Assembly: GCA_023451265.1 (NCBI GenBank)
Contig: JAEYAG010000070.1
Coordinates: forward strand, 1-28,929
Length of the DNA stretch: 28,929 nt
Direction: 5' to 3'
From: Actinomycetes bacterium
GTDB lineage: Bacteria > Actinomycetota > Actinomycetes > Actinomycetales > Microbacteriaceae
Made by a program: the position numbers and the translations under genes. This document shows positions 1 through 6,897 of this stretch, one piece after another. The notes beneath the pieces were generated by a model, which made no database searches, was not told the origin of the DNA, and saw only the letters and a program-made list of their open reading frames with translations. Every line of letters starts with the position of its first letter. The first letter of the stretch is position 1.

Positions 1-205
1 GGCTCGCGCGATGCGCGTCGCCCGGGCGTCGACGGATCCCCCCGGATAGGCCACGCGAAGCGTGACTGAGCTCACTGTACCGATATATCAGAGCCGCCGG
101 CAGGGGGCGGCATCCGAGAAAACGCCCAGAATCGTCGGCGCGGAACGCCGTCTCATCATCGACGGATCCCGGTTCCATAGGAGCGCGACATACACTGAGT
201 GCGCC

Positions 206-847
206 ATGTCCGCGCTCCTCGCCCCGATCGACCTCCGCAGCGGCACCATCCTCGGCGACGAGGTCTACGCCCGCATCGGCGCCGCCATCCTCGACGGCAC
301 CCTCAGCCCGGGGCAGCGCCTGCGCGACGTCGACCTCGCCGCGCAGCTCGGGGTCTCCCGCACGCCGGTGCGCGAGGCACTGCAGCGCCTGGAGCGGTTC
401 GGACTGGTGGAGATCGCCGTCGGTCGGTACACGCGGGTGTCGGCGCCCGACGAGCGGGTGCGCGACGAGACCGGCGTGTTCACGGCGTACTTCATGGGCA
501 ACGCGCTGCGGCTTGCCCTGCAGCACGCCGACGACGCGCAGCTGGCCGAGATCCTCCAGCGGGCGGATGCCGTGGTCGACAGCGCTCTGCGCAAGGACGG
601 CCTCGCGCTGTTCGAGAACTCCACCCTCATGTTCATCACGATCACCCGCGCCACCGGCAACTCGGTGTTCATCGGCTTCATCCGTGAGGCGTCGCTCGCG
701 ATCCAGCGCAACCTCCGCGGCTGGACGCCGTTCGTCGCCGGCCCGCTCTCACGCGCTGAGGCCTACCGGCGGCTGCGCGACCAGATCGCCGCGCGCGACG
801 CCGACGGCGCGGAGCTCACGCTGCGTCAGCTGCACGGCGTCGCCTGA
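206..847 (+). CDS. GntR-family transcriptional regulator
   Basis: A 213-aa DNA-binding regulator. Residues about 16-80 form a GntR winged helix-turn-helix: a YARIGAAILDGTLSPGQRLR segment is followed by LAAQLGVSRTPVREALQRLE, the classic GntR recognition-helix pattern, and then a GLVEI wing. The C-terminal part (about 85-213) is alpha-helical and resembles a short FCD/FadR-type ligand domain, but I see no clear metal-binding histidine set, so the ligand is unknown. The frame is open upstream to a GTG at 62, but those 48 extra residues do not look like protein and the GntR homology begins just after ATG 206, so I chose 206. A TACACT hexamer lies 9 nt before this ATG. It sits 49 bp upstream of the acyl-CoA dehydrogenase on the same strand and may control it; that is inference from position only. 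Confidence 0.85.
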   Translation: MSALLAPIDLRSGTILGDEVYARIGAAILDGTLSPGQRLRDVDLAAQLGVSRTPVREALQRLERFGLVEIAVGRYTRVSAPDERVRDETGVFTAYFMGNALRLALQHADDAQLAEILQRADAVVDSALRKDGLALFENSTLMFITITRATGNSVFIGFIREASLAIQRNLRGWTPFVAGPLSRAEAYRRLRDQIAARDADGAELTLRQLHGVA

Positions 848-861
848 GCGCCGCCGCGGCA

Positions 862-890
862 TTGCCGGGCCGCGACGCGGCTGGTTCGAT
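862..890 (+). promoter_or_regulatory. Candidate promoter of the AidB-like gene
   Basis: TTGCCG (862-867) and TTCGAT (885-890) are separated by 17 nt and resemble -35 and -10 elements (4 of 6 consensus bases in the -35). The ATG at 897 starts 6 nt after the -10, so transcription would begin at or next to the start codon, giving a leaderless mRNA. A purine-rich GAGGGA lies between the -10 and the ATG and could alternatively act as a weak ribosome-binding site. Confidence 0.45.
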
Positions 891-896
891 GAGGGA

Positions 897-2519
897 ATGG
901 CCACCCACGCTGTCGTGAACCAGGCACCGCCGCGCGTCGACGTCGACGAGTACGCGACGAACACCGCCCTCCTCGAGGGCGTCGAGCGCTACGACGCGGG
1001 GTGGGCGCATCATCAGCTGCACCTGACCGGGCAGCGCGTCGGGGCGGCATCCTTCCCGTCCGACGCGGCGATGGCGAACCGCGTCGAGCCGGTGCTGCGG
1101 ACCCACGACCGGTACGGCAACCGCATCGACGAGGTGGAGTACGACGAGAGCTACCACCGCATCATCGGTGCGGCGATCGCCGACGGCGCGCACACCTCGG
1201 CATGGGCCGAGCCGCGTCCGGGTGCCAACGTCGCGCGGGCGGCGACCTTCATGCTGTACGCGCAGGTCGAGCCCGGCCACGCCTGTCCCGTGTCGATGAC
1301 GCACGCGGTCGTGCCGGTCCTGCAGCAGCATCCGGAGGTCGGCGAGGCATGGCTGCCGCGCGTCTACAGCCGCAGCTACGACGGGGAGCTCCGCGCGGGC
1401 AAGCCCGGCGCGCTGTTCGGGATGGCGATGACGGAGAAGCAGGGCGGGTCCGACGTCCGTGCGAACACGACGACGGCGCGCCCGCTCGGCGATGGGCGCT
1501 ATACGCTGACGGGCCACAAGTGGTTCTGCTCGGCGCCGATGTCCGACGCGTTCCTCGTGTTGGCACAGGCGCCGGGCGGCCTGTCGTGCTTCCTCGTGCC
1601 CCGGCTGCTGGAGGGCGGCGAGCGCAACGCGATCCGCATCCAACGGCTGAAGGACAAGCTGGGCAACCGTGCCAACGCCTCGAGCGAGGTGGAGTACGAG
1701 GATGCCGTCGGCATCCTCGTCGGCGAGGAGGGACGCGGGATCCGCACGATCATCGACATGGTGGCGCGGACGCGGCTGGACTGCATCTACGGCACGACCG
1801 CCGGGATGCGTCAGGCGACCGCGGAGGCGGCGTGGCATGCGCGGCATCGGGCGGCGTTCGGCCGGACGCTGATCGATCAGCCGGCGATGACGGCCGTGAT
1901 CGCCGATCTGCAGCTCGAGACCGAGGCCGCGACGGCGACGGCACTGCGGCTCGCACGGGCGCACGACGAGGATGCCGCGGCATCCGATCTTGCATTCGCG
2001 CGCCTGGCGACCGCGGTGGCGAAGTACTGGATCTGCAAGCGCGGGCCGGGTCATGCGTACGAGGCGTTGGAGTGCCTGGGCGGCAACGGATACACGGAGG
2101 CGTTCCCGCTCGCGATGCGGTATCGCGAGCAGCCGGTCATGGCGGTGTGGGAGGGGTCGGGCAACGTGATCGCGCTCGACGTGCTGCGGGCGCTGGGGCG
2201 CGAGCCGGAGGCGCTCGCGGCGTTCGATGCCGAGGTCGCGCTCGCGACGGGGACGCACCCGCTGTTCGACGCGCATCTGGAGCGCGTGCGGTCGCTCGTC
2301 CGCGACGTGGCCGCCGATTCGGCGCCGGAGGCGGGGGCACGCGGGCTCGTGTCGTCGATGGCGCTCGCGCTGCAGGCATCGCTGCTGCTGCGCACGGCGC
2401 CGTCGATCGTCGCCGACACGTTCGTCTCGACGCGTCTGGGCGATCGCCCGTACGGCGGCGCGCTCTACGGCGACCTTCCCGCGGGGACGGATGCCGAGGC
2501 GATCGCCGCGCGGGCGTGA
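897..2519 (+). CDS. aidB: AidB-like acyl-CoA dehydrogenase family flavoprotein
   Basis: A 540-aa protein, the same size as E. coli AidB (about 541 aa). Motifs follow the AidB branch of acyl-CoA dehydrogenases: FGMAMTEKQGGSDVRANTT, then LTGHKWFCSAPMSDAFLVLAQ split over the FAD-binding beta domain, KLGNRANASSEVEY, an arginine-containing MVARTRLDCIYG helix, and a C-terminal CLGGNGYTEAFPLAMRYRE segment followed by VWEGSGNVIALDVLRAL. AidB proteins bind FAD and double-stranded DNA and belong to the adaptive response to alkylating agents; some relatives are annotated as isovaleryl-CoA dehydrogenases. ATG 897 was chosen because AidB-type sequence starts there; the same frame is open upstream but overlaps the GntR gene with low-quality sequence. 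No Ada or AlkB gene is nearby. The GntR gene just upstream is the only visible candidate regulator. The physiological substrate cannot be read from the sequence. Confidence 0.85.
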   Translation: MATHAVVNQAPPRVDVDEYATNTALLEGVERYDAGWAHHQLHLTGQRVGAASFPSDAAMANRVEPVLRTHDRYGNRIDEVEYDESYHRIIGAAIADGAHTSAWAEPRPGANVARAATFMLYAQVEPGHACPVSMTHAVVPVLQQHPEVGEAWLPRVYSRSYDGELRAGKPGALFGMAMTEKQGGSDVRANTTTARPLGDGRYTLTGHKWFCSAPMSDAFLVLAQAPGGLSCFLVPRLLEGGERNAIRIQRLKDKLGNRANASSEVEYEDAVGILVGEEGRGIRTIIDMVARTRLDCIYGTTAGMRQATAEAAWHARHRAAFGRTLIDQPAMTAVIADLQLETEAATATALRLARAHDEDAAASDLAFARLATAVAKYWICKRGPGHAYEALECLGGNGYTEAFPLAMRYREQPVMAVWEGSGNVIALDVLRALGREPEALAAFDAEVALATGTHPLFDAHLERVRSLVRDVAADSAPEAGARGLVSSMALALQASLLLRTAPSIVADTFVSTRLGDRPYGGALYGDLPAGTDAEAIAARA

Positions 2520-2532
2520 GGGCGGCGGGCGC

Positions 2533-2538
2533 TACCAT
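2533..2538 (+). promoter_or_regulatory. Candidate leaderless -10 box (TACCAT)
   Basis: TACCAT lies exactly 6 nt before ATG 2545, the spacing expected when transcription starts at the start codon. No Shine-Dalgarno sequence precedes the ATG and no convincing -35 is visible. Confidence 0.35.
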
Positions 2539-2544
2539 GCGGAC

Positions 2545-3051
2545 ATGCGCACTGGCTTCCGCAACCTGATCGGTGCAGCGGCCGGTCTCCTCCTGATTGC
2601 ACCGCTGGTCTCGTGCGTCTCCACATCGCCGACCGATGTACCCGAAGACCTGACGGCGTCGACGCGGCCAAGTGCGGGCAGCGACACCCGTAGCCGGGGT
2701 CCCGTCGCGACAGGAGGAGCACTTCCCCTGCTCGACCCGCGCGCCTGCACTGCGCCTATGCGCTACGACGCTTTCAAAGTCGACGGAGGTGAATGGAGTT
2801 GGTCGATCACCGGCACTCGCGTGGACACGGGCGCCAACGAGTATGCGACCGGCGTGGCCAACGATGACCTCACCGAGTACGTCGTCGCATCTGGCGACAC
2901 CTTCAGGGGCATCGGTGCGCGGTTCTGCATCGATGACGTTCATCTCGCGGTGATCAACCACCGGGATTCTGTCGAGCTCTACGCGGACGAGACCATCCTG
3001 CTCTTCCCCGACGGTCCCGCCGCAGATTACTTCGCCGACTCGAGCCCCTGA
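2545..3051 (+). CDS. Small lipoprotein with a C-terminal LysM-like domain
   Basis: A 168-aa predicted lipoprotein. The N-terminus has basic residues (MRTGFR), a hydrophobic stretch (8-22) and an LVSC lipobox, so Cys24 should become the lipidated first residue. A Ser/Thr/Pro-rich linker follows (25-60), consistent with passage through the cell wall. Residues about 112-155 read as a LysM-like repeat: YVVASGDTFRGIGARFCID, then LAVINHRDSVELYADETILL, matching the usual pattern of a YxVxxGDTxxxIAxRF start and an LxxxNxxxxxxLxxGxxLxxP end. LysM domains bind N-acetylglucosamine polymers, so attachment to peptidoglycan is likely. ATG 2545 was chosen because it begins the signal peptide; another ATG 8 nt upstream is out of frame. 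It lies 25 bp after the AidB-like gene but probably has its own promoter. Confidence 0.75.
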   Translation: MRTGFRNLIGAAAGLLLIAPLVSCVSTSPTDVPEDLTASTRPSAGSDTRSRGPVATGGALPLLDPRACTAPMRYDAFKVDGGEWSWSITGTRVDTGANEYATGVANDDLTEYVVASGDTFRGIGARFCIDDVHLAVINHRDSVELYADETILLFPDGPAADYFADSSP

Positions 3052-3102
3052 GCGCCGGAGCTGCCCGCCCTGGCCACCCGACGCAATGTCGGAGGCCCTC
3101 CT

Positions 3103-3108
3103 TATCGT
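3103..3108 (+). promoter_or_regulatory. Candidate leaderless -10 box (TATCGT)
   Basis: TATCGT ends 7 nt before ATG 3116 and fits a TANNNT -10 element for a transcript starting at the ATG. This supports 3116 rather than the in-frame ATG at 3086 as the start of the DUF222 gene. No clear -35 is visible. Confidence 0.4.
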
Positions 3109-3115
3109 GGGTGAT

Positions 3116-4570
3116 ATGAAGGTCACGTTCCACGAGAGGTCGGCGGATGCCGCGTGGAACGACCCTGCCTTCACCGAGGCGTACTGGAGTGCCGTCGCAG
3201 AAGAGTCGCTGCGCGATGCGGAGGGCACGTGGGCGTCGGACATCGATCCGTGGCTGCTGCCCGACGAAGCCGTGGCGCCCGATGGAATGGACGAGCCTGC
3301 CGCTGCGGCGGATCCGTTCGTCCTCGTGAACGGCGTCGATGCCGCCGCGCGGGCGACGCGGGCCGCGACGGCACGGCAGGATCTGCTGTTCCGCGAGGTT
3401 CTCGCCGCGGCGGCCGCCGATCCGGTGCCGTGGGTGGGCCCCGATCCCACGGTCGACCCGCTGTGGGAAGACCCGCGGGGGTGGTCGATCGCCGACGTGC
3501 GGGCGTACCGCCGGGGCCTCGCCGTCCGCTCCGCAGCCGCAGACATCGGGGCGCGGGTGCAGCTGACCGACAACCAGGTGCATCGCCGTGCACATCGCGC
3601 ACAGACGCTCAGCGAGCGCACCCCGGGCGTGTGGGCGGCGTGCCTGGCCGGTGAGGTGTCCGAACAGAACATGATGATCGCGGCCGAGGTCGCCGGCTCA
3701 CTCCCCGCCGACGATCCGGAGTCGTGGGCGGCGTTCGATGAGGCGATCGCCGCGCCGGCGACGACCGCGGTGCCGGGTCGATTCCGGGTGCGCGCCCGCG
3801 CTGTTCGCGAGCGTGTGCACCCCGAGTCGCTTCGCGAACGGCAGATGCGCGCCGCGAAGGATCGGCGGGTCGACCTCACTCCCGAGTTCGACGGGATGGC
3901 ACTGCTCAGCGCACTGCTCCCCGCGGAGCAGGCGCACGCGATCGACGCAGATCTCGAGCAGCGCGCCCGCCACCTGCACGGTCTGGCCGACGAGACGCGC
4001 ACCCTTGCGCAGATCCGGGCGGACGTGTTCGCCGATCTGCTCCTCACCCAGCCGATCGGTGACGACGCGGTGGGCACGCGGGGAAAGGCATCGCGCGCGC
4101 GGGCGACCGTGCGGATCACCATCCCCGCTCTGACGCTTCTCGGTCAGGGTGACGAGCCCGCGACGCTCGACGGGTACGGCCCGATTCCGCTGGAGACCGC
4201 GAAGGAACTCGCCGGCGCGGCGACGTCGTGGATCAGGGTGCTGACGCATCCGGTGACCGGCACGGTCGTCGACGTCGACCGCCGTATGTACAGGGTGCCG
4301 GCCGACATGCGGAGACTTCTGCACACCCTGCATCCGACGTGCGTGTTCCCGGGCTGCTCGAGACCCGCCGACGACTGCGATTACGACCACCGAAAACGGT
4401 GGTCGGACGGGGGCGCGACCTCCGTCGGCAACGGGGAGCCTCTCGACGGCCCGCATCACCCGATCAAAGACGAGACCCTGTGGCAGAGCGAACGCGACCC
4501 CGCCACGGGGCGCATCATCTGGACGAGCCCCAGCGGATACCGGATCCCCGAGGATCCGCCGCCCTTCTAG
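3116..4570 (+). CDS. DUF222 / HNH endonuclease signature protein (13E12 repeat family)
   Basis: A 484-aa protein from ATG 3116; an in-frame ATG at 3086 would add 10 residues. The central part (about 80-370) is the helical, Arg/Ala-rich DUF222 domain typical of the actinobacterial 13E12 repeat family. The C-terminus has an HNH zinc-nuclease motif: C409-x4-C414, a further Cys in the DDCDYDH segment, the Asp-His pair at 424-425, then N and the HHPIK element (His447, His448, Lys451). Family members occur in many copies in Micrococcales genomes and are thought to be mobile or selfish nuclease-like elements; their function is not established. The protein appears intact at full family length. Its position at the boundary between the housekeeping-like left end and the accessory patch fits a region prone to insertion. 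Confidence 0.85.
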   Translation: MKVTFHERSADAAWNDPAFTEAYWSAVAEESLRDAEGTWASDIDPWLLPDEAVAPDGMDEPAAAADPFVLVNGVDAAARATRAATARQDLLFREVLAAAAADPVPWVGPDPTVDPLWEDPRGWSIADVRAYRRGLAVRSAAADIGARVQLTDNQVHRRAHRAQTLSERTPGVWAACLAGEVSEQNMMIAAEVAGSLPADDPESWAAFDEAIAAPATTAVPGRFRVRARAVRERVHPESLRERQMRAAKDRRVDLTPEFDGMALLSALLPAEQAHAIDADLEQRARHLHGLADETRTLAQIRADVFADLLLTQPIGDDAVGTRGKASRARATVRITIPALTLLGQGDEPATLDGYGPIPLETAKELAGAATSWIRVLTHPVTGTVVDVDRRMYRVPADMRRLLHTLHPTCVFPGCSRPADDCDYDHRKRWSDGGATSVGNGEPLDGPHHPIKDETLWQSERDPATGRIIWTSPSGYRIPEDPPPF

Positions 4571-5151
4571 GTCGGGGGACGGGTTGACGAGCGAGAGCCC
4601 GCCCGAGGCCGGGGAATGGATCCGGCTGCACAACCAACACCCGCATGCAAGTTCGTCTCGTCATTGCCGGGGTGATCGTTGCCGTGGTGGCGTCGCTGAT
4701 TCCCGTCCGTGTTGCCGATGCCGTCGGTTTGTTATCTCGCCGAACTTCTATGAGTTCGACCGTCGACTCCGCCGCCGCTCCGCCACCTGAGGCGCAGCGC
4801 GTTCCGCGACGCCGCGATCACTCCTCGCCAACGAAAAAACGGATGAACCCCCGAAACCGGGGGTTCATCCGTTCACGATGTCCTGAGACATCACATGTGT
4901 GGCTGTGTTTCGAAATCCCAGAGCCCGGTCGGGACAAGGGCTCGCGAGAAGCCGTTTCAGGCGTTTTCCACGAAGAGCCGCAGATTTTTCCACGCCCCAG
5001 GTCAGGACGGATTTCCGTGACGACTGATTCGGACGCCTCAGGGAGATCTCCGACGACCGTTTCGAGCTCAAGATCGGGCTGGTTGGCACTGTTGAATGCT
5101 GACATGTCGACGGCTATGCGGCAGCCGTTGACGCCTGCGGCTGGGGCGGGC
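4571..5151. other. Gene-poor spacer with a degenerate ORF and a possible mobile-element remnant
   Basis: About 580 bp without a convincing complete gene. On the plus strand, ATG 4645 opens a frame with a signal-anchor-like start (MQVRLVIAGVIVAVVASLIP) that soon becomes low-quality Ser/Pro/Arg sequence and runs through the hairpin at 4838-4873, so it is not credible as a full gene; a shift near 4725 into the neighbouring frame would end it at 4790. After the hairpin, 4878-4892 carries the inverted repeat GATGTC/GACATC followed by ACATGTG. This sequence style resembles the ends or upstream regions of actinobacterial IS481-type elements, but no transposase remains. Codon structure is lost on both strands up to the minus-strand gene ending at 5152. 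Confidence 0.4.
4834..4873 (-). terminator. Strong intrinsic terminator reading leftwards
   Basis: A 16-bp perfect stem (4838-4853 with 4858-4873) closes a 4-nt AAAC loop; the arms are based on ACGGATGAACCCCC and its complement. Six A residues on the plus strand at 4834-4839 become a U-tract immediately after the hairpin on a minus-strand transcript, while the plus-strand side lacks a T-run. It therefore stops minus-strand transcription, most simply that of the 155-aa gene 280 bp away, or of an element that has since been lost. Confidence 0.8.
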
Positions 5152-5619
5152 TTACTCGACAGTGTGGTGCTGAGCTGTGCTGGCCACCCACGTGACTTCT
5201 AGGTCACCTGCCCACGTCACGCGAGCGAATGAGTCCCATGTCTCAAGATCCTGCTCTGTCCGCGTCGTCCCGACGAAGCGGATCGCATCGGTCAGGAATC
5301 CGGCGGGCGCCGCGGAGTCTGCAGCGACGGTTGCGGCGGCATTGAAGGCTGTGTGCGCGACGGACGACGTCGCCACATCCACCGCCAGTCTCGGACTCTC
5401 TGGCCCGTGGAACTTCTTGAGGTATTCGTACGTCCCACCCGCGAGGCTGAGAGTGGTGCGGACGACGCTCTTCTTCGGGTCATATCGAGCCGTGGGGGCG
5501 TTCTGCCTGAGGTCGTTGACGATATGGAAGTCACCCCTCGAGATCGGGATCTCAACGTCGGCGTCGGCGTCGTAATCAAAGGTGAAGGCGAAGGGAATGG
5601 TGAGTGTCAGTGTGGCCAT
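5152..5619 (-). CDS. Hypothetical protein, 155 aa
   Basis: I do not recognise a family. The protein starts MATLTLTIPFAFTFDYDADA, is acidic near the N-terminus (DYDADADVEIPIS), has a middle section with FHIVNDLRQNAPTARYD, an Ala/Thr-rich stretch (about 80-110), and ends TWAGDLEVTWVASTAQHHTVE. It has no cysteine, signal peptide or membrane segment, so a soluble cytoplasmic protein is likely. Alternating hydrophobic residues suggest beta strands. I chose the minus frame because its residue composition is protein-like, whereas the overlapping plus-strand frame is Ser/Arg-rich and looks like a shadow. It is divergent from the TIR gene with 120 bp between the start codons and may be part of the same accessory module. 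No clear ribosome-binding site is visible. Confidence 0.55.
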   Translation of the reverse strand: MATLTLTIPFAFTFDYDADADVEIPISRGDFHIVNDLRQNAPTARYDPKKSVVRTTLSLAGGTYEYLKKFHGPESPRLAVDVATSSVAHTAFNAAATVAADSAAPAGFLTDAIRFVGTTRTEQDLETWDSFARVTWAGDLEVTWVASTAQHHTVE

Positions 5620-5727
5620 GGCTCTAACCGTGGCAGTTTCCGAACGTCGTCACTTCCGTGTTCACTACGGGCTGAGGCAGCTCTGGAGCGTGCATTCACT
5701 CAAGGGCATGACGTCGGGGCGACATGA

Positions 5728-5733
5728 CAAGAT
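5728..5733 (+). promoter_or_regulatory. Candidate leaderless -10 box (CAAGAT) of the TIR gene
   Basis: CAAGAT ends 6 nt before ATG 5740, in the same position as the -10-like hexamers of neighbouring plus-strand genes. No Shine-Dalgarno sequence precedes the start. The rest of the 120-bp divergent spacer (5620-5739) shows no operator that I can identify. Confidence 0.3.
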
Positions 5734-5739
5734 CGCATC

Positions 5740-6870
5740 ATGCCCGCGCTCTCCGATGAACAGCCAGACTTCTTCGTCAGCTACAACTCGAAGGATGAGC
5801 AGTGGGCGACGTGGATCGCATGGCACCTGGAGCGCGCCGGGTACACCACCGTCATCCAAGCCTGGGACTTCCGGCCGGGCACCAACTTCGTACTGGAGAT
5901 GGACCGGGCGGCCGGCGACGCGAAACGAACGCTCCTCGTCCTATCGCCGAACTTCGTCTCCAGCAGGTTCACTCAGCCGGAATGGGCCGCAGCGTTCGCG
6001 AAGGATCCGACGGGTGTTCACAGAACACTGCTCCCCGTACTTATCGCGCCGACCGAGACGGACGGCCTACTCGACCAGATCGTGCACATCGACCTCGTTG
6101 GCCTGTCCATGGAGGATGCAGCCACCACACTGATATCGGGCGTCGATCCAGGACGGAGCAAGCCGGCGACCGAGCCGGCGTTCCCGGGCAGCGTGTCCGG
6201 AACTCACCAGCCTCGAGCCCAGAGCCTGGACTGGGCTCCGGCAGAACGAGAGCTGGACTCCGTCGCGCGTGCTGACGTACTTCCACGCGGCTTTCCGCAG
6301 TCCGGTCCTGCGGTCGTCGAGGTGTCGCTGGTACCTGCCGACGTCCAGTCGCTTCGCGTCGGCCAGTTGGAGGCAGTCGCGCTGGAGATGGTATCGGTCG
6401 GGCGGGACAGCGGGCTCTTCACTCCAGGCGGCGGTGTGGACCACGCTCACACCGCGGAGGCCGCTTGGGCGCACAGTGCTCGTCAGCGTTACACCGAGGA
6501 GTCAGGTCTTCTCATTACGCGGTCGGGTCAGCGCACCGGTTGGATCACCCTCCCGAACGACAGTCTCGGTAGTGTGTTGGATCCTCAGCACACGCAGCCG
6601 CGGGTGGCGACTGTGCTCAGGGCTTTGATGACGCTCGACCTCCCCTTCGCGCAGCGCTACGGCTTCACTGCCCGGGTCGAGCCCCTCACGATGGTGATAA
6701 TCGGCGATGCCGGTGTCGTGGGCGGACGAAACCAGGCATCGATGGGAAGGACGCGCTCCGACGTCTTCCCGCTCCCGATGGTGGACACGGTGCGCGGTGA
6801 CGCCATCTCCGGGGGCGCGGACGAACTCGCGGAGGAGTTGGTCGCGCGTCTCGTCACAGCCATGCGCTAG
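5740..6870 (+). CDS. TIR-domain protein with an unknown C-terminal domain
   Basis: A 376-aa protein. Residues about 9-135 form a TIR domain: DFFVSYNSKDEQWATWIAW (strand A and helix A), an AWDFRPGTNFVLEM segment (BB-loop region and following helix), RTLLVLSPNF (strand C) and SSRFTQPEWAAAF, in which Glu81 occupies the position of the catalytic glutamate of NAD-cleaving TIR domains. Prokaryotic TIR domains commonly hydrolyse NAD+ or make cyclic ADP-ribose signals in anti-phage defence; enzymatic activity here is inferred. A flexible linker (about 136-185) leads to a domain of about 190 residues (186-376) beginning AVVEVSLVPADVQSLRV, which resembles C-terminal regions attached to AlbA_2 proteins in other actinobacteria and may be the sensor. 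The next gene, 27 bp downstream, encodes an AlbA_2 protein, so the two probably act together. Confidence 0.8.
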   Translation: MPALSDEQPDFFVSYNSKDEQWATWIAWHLERAGYTTVIQAWDFRPGTNFVLEMDRAAGDAKRTLLVLSPNFVSSRFTQPEWAAAFAKDPTGVHRTLLPVLIAPTETDGLLDQIVHIDLVGLSMEDAATTLISGVDPGRSKPATEPAFPGSVSGTHQPRAQSLDWAPAERELDSVARADVLPRGFPQSGPAVVEVSLVPADVQSLRVGQLEAVALEMVSVGRDSGLFTPGGGVDHAHTAEAAWAHSARQRYTEESGLLITRSGQRTGWITLPNDSLGSVLDPQHTQPRVATVLRALMTLDLPFAQRYGFTARVEPLTMVIIGDAGVVGGRNQASMGRTRSDVFPLPMVDTVRGDAISGGADELAEELVARLVTAMR

Positions 6871-6885
6871 CCGGCCAGTCGCCGG

Positions 6886-6891
6886 TAGCGT
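6886..6891 (+). promoter_or_regulatory. Candidate leaderless -10 box (TAGCGT) of the AlbA_2 gene
   Basis: TAGCGT ends 6 nt before ATG 6898 in the 27-bp gap after the TIR gene. No Shine-Dalgarno sequence is present. If functional, it would allow this gene to be expressed independently of the TIR gene. Confidence 0.35.
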
Positions 6892-6897
6892 ACGAGC

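Noticed and set aside
1..177. Minus-strand open frame running off the left edge
   Set aside because: Open for about 59 codons but with no protein-like pattern or ribosome-binding site; cannot be supported as a partial gene.
816..2276. Long minus-strand open frame (486 aa) opposite the AidB-like gene
   Set aside because: Arg/His/Pro-rich composition and no domain; it is antisense to a clearly conserved flavoprotein and results from high GC content.
1001..2569. Plus-strand 522-aa open frame overlapping the AidB-like gene
   Set aside because: Out-of-frame shadow dominated by Ala/Gly/Arg with no recognisable motif.
2137..4122. 661-aa minus-strand open frame across AidB-like, lipoprotein and DUF222 genes
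   Set aside because: Ser/Arg/Ala-rich nonsense sequence; crosses three real genes on the opposite strand.
4900..4930. TTTCGAAATCCC as a tRNA T-arm
   Set aside because: No matching acceptor, D or anticodon stems nearby; no tRNA found in the window.
4818..5105. 95-aa minus-strand open frame (ends in the terminator hairpin)
   Set aside because: Its C-terminus is simply the translated hairpin and its N-terminal part has no recognisable family; more likely a non-coding or decayed stretch.
5177..5575. 132-aa plus-strand open frame overlapping the 155-aa minus-strand gene
   Set aside because: Ser/Arg-biased composition; the minus-strand frame is more protein-like. The preference is moderate, not certain.
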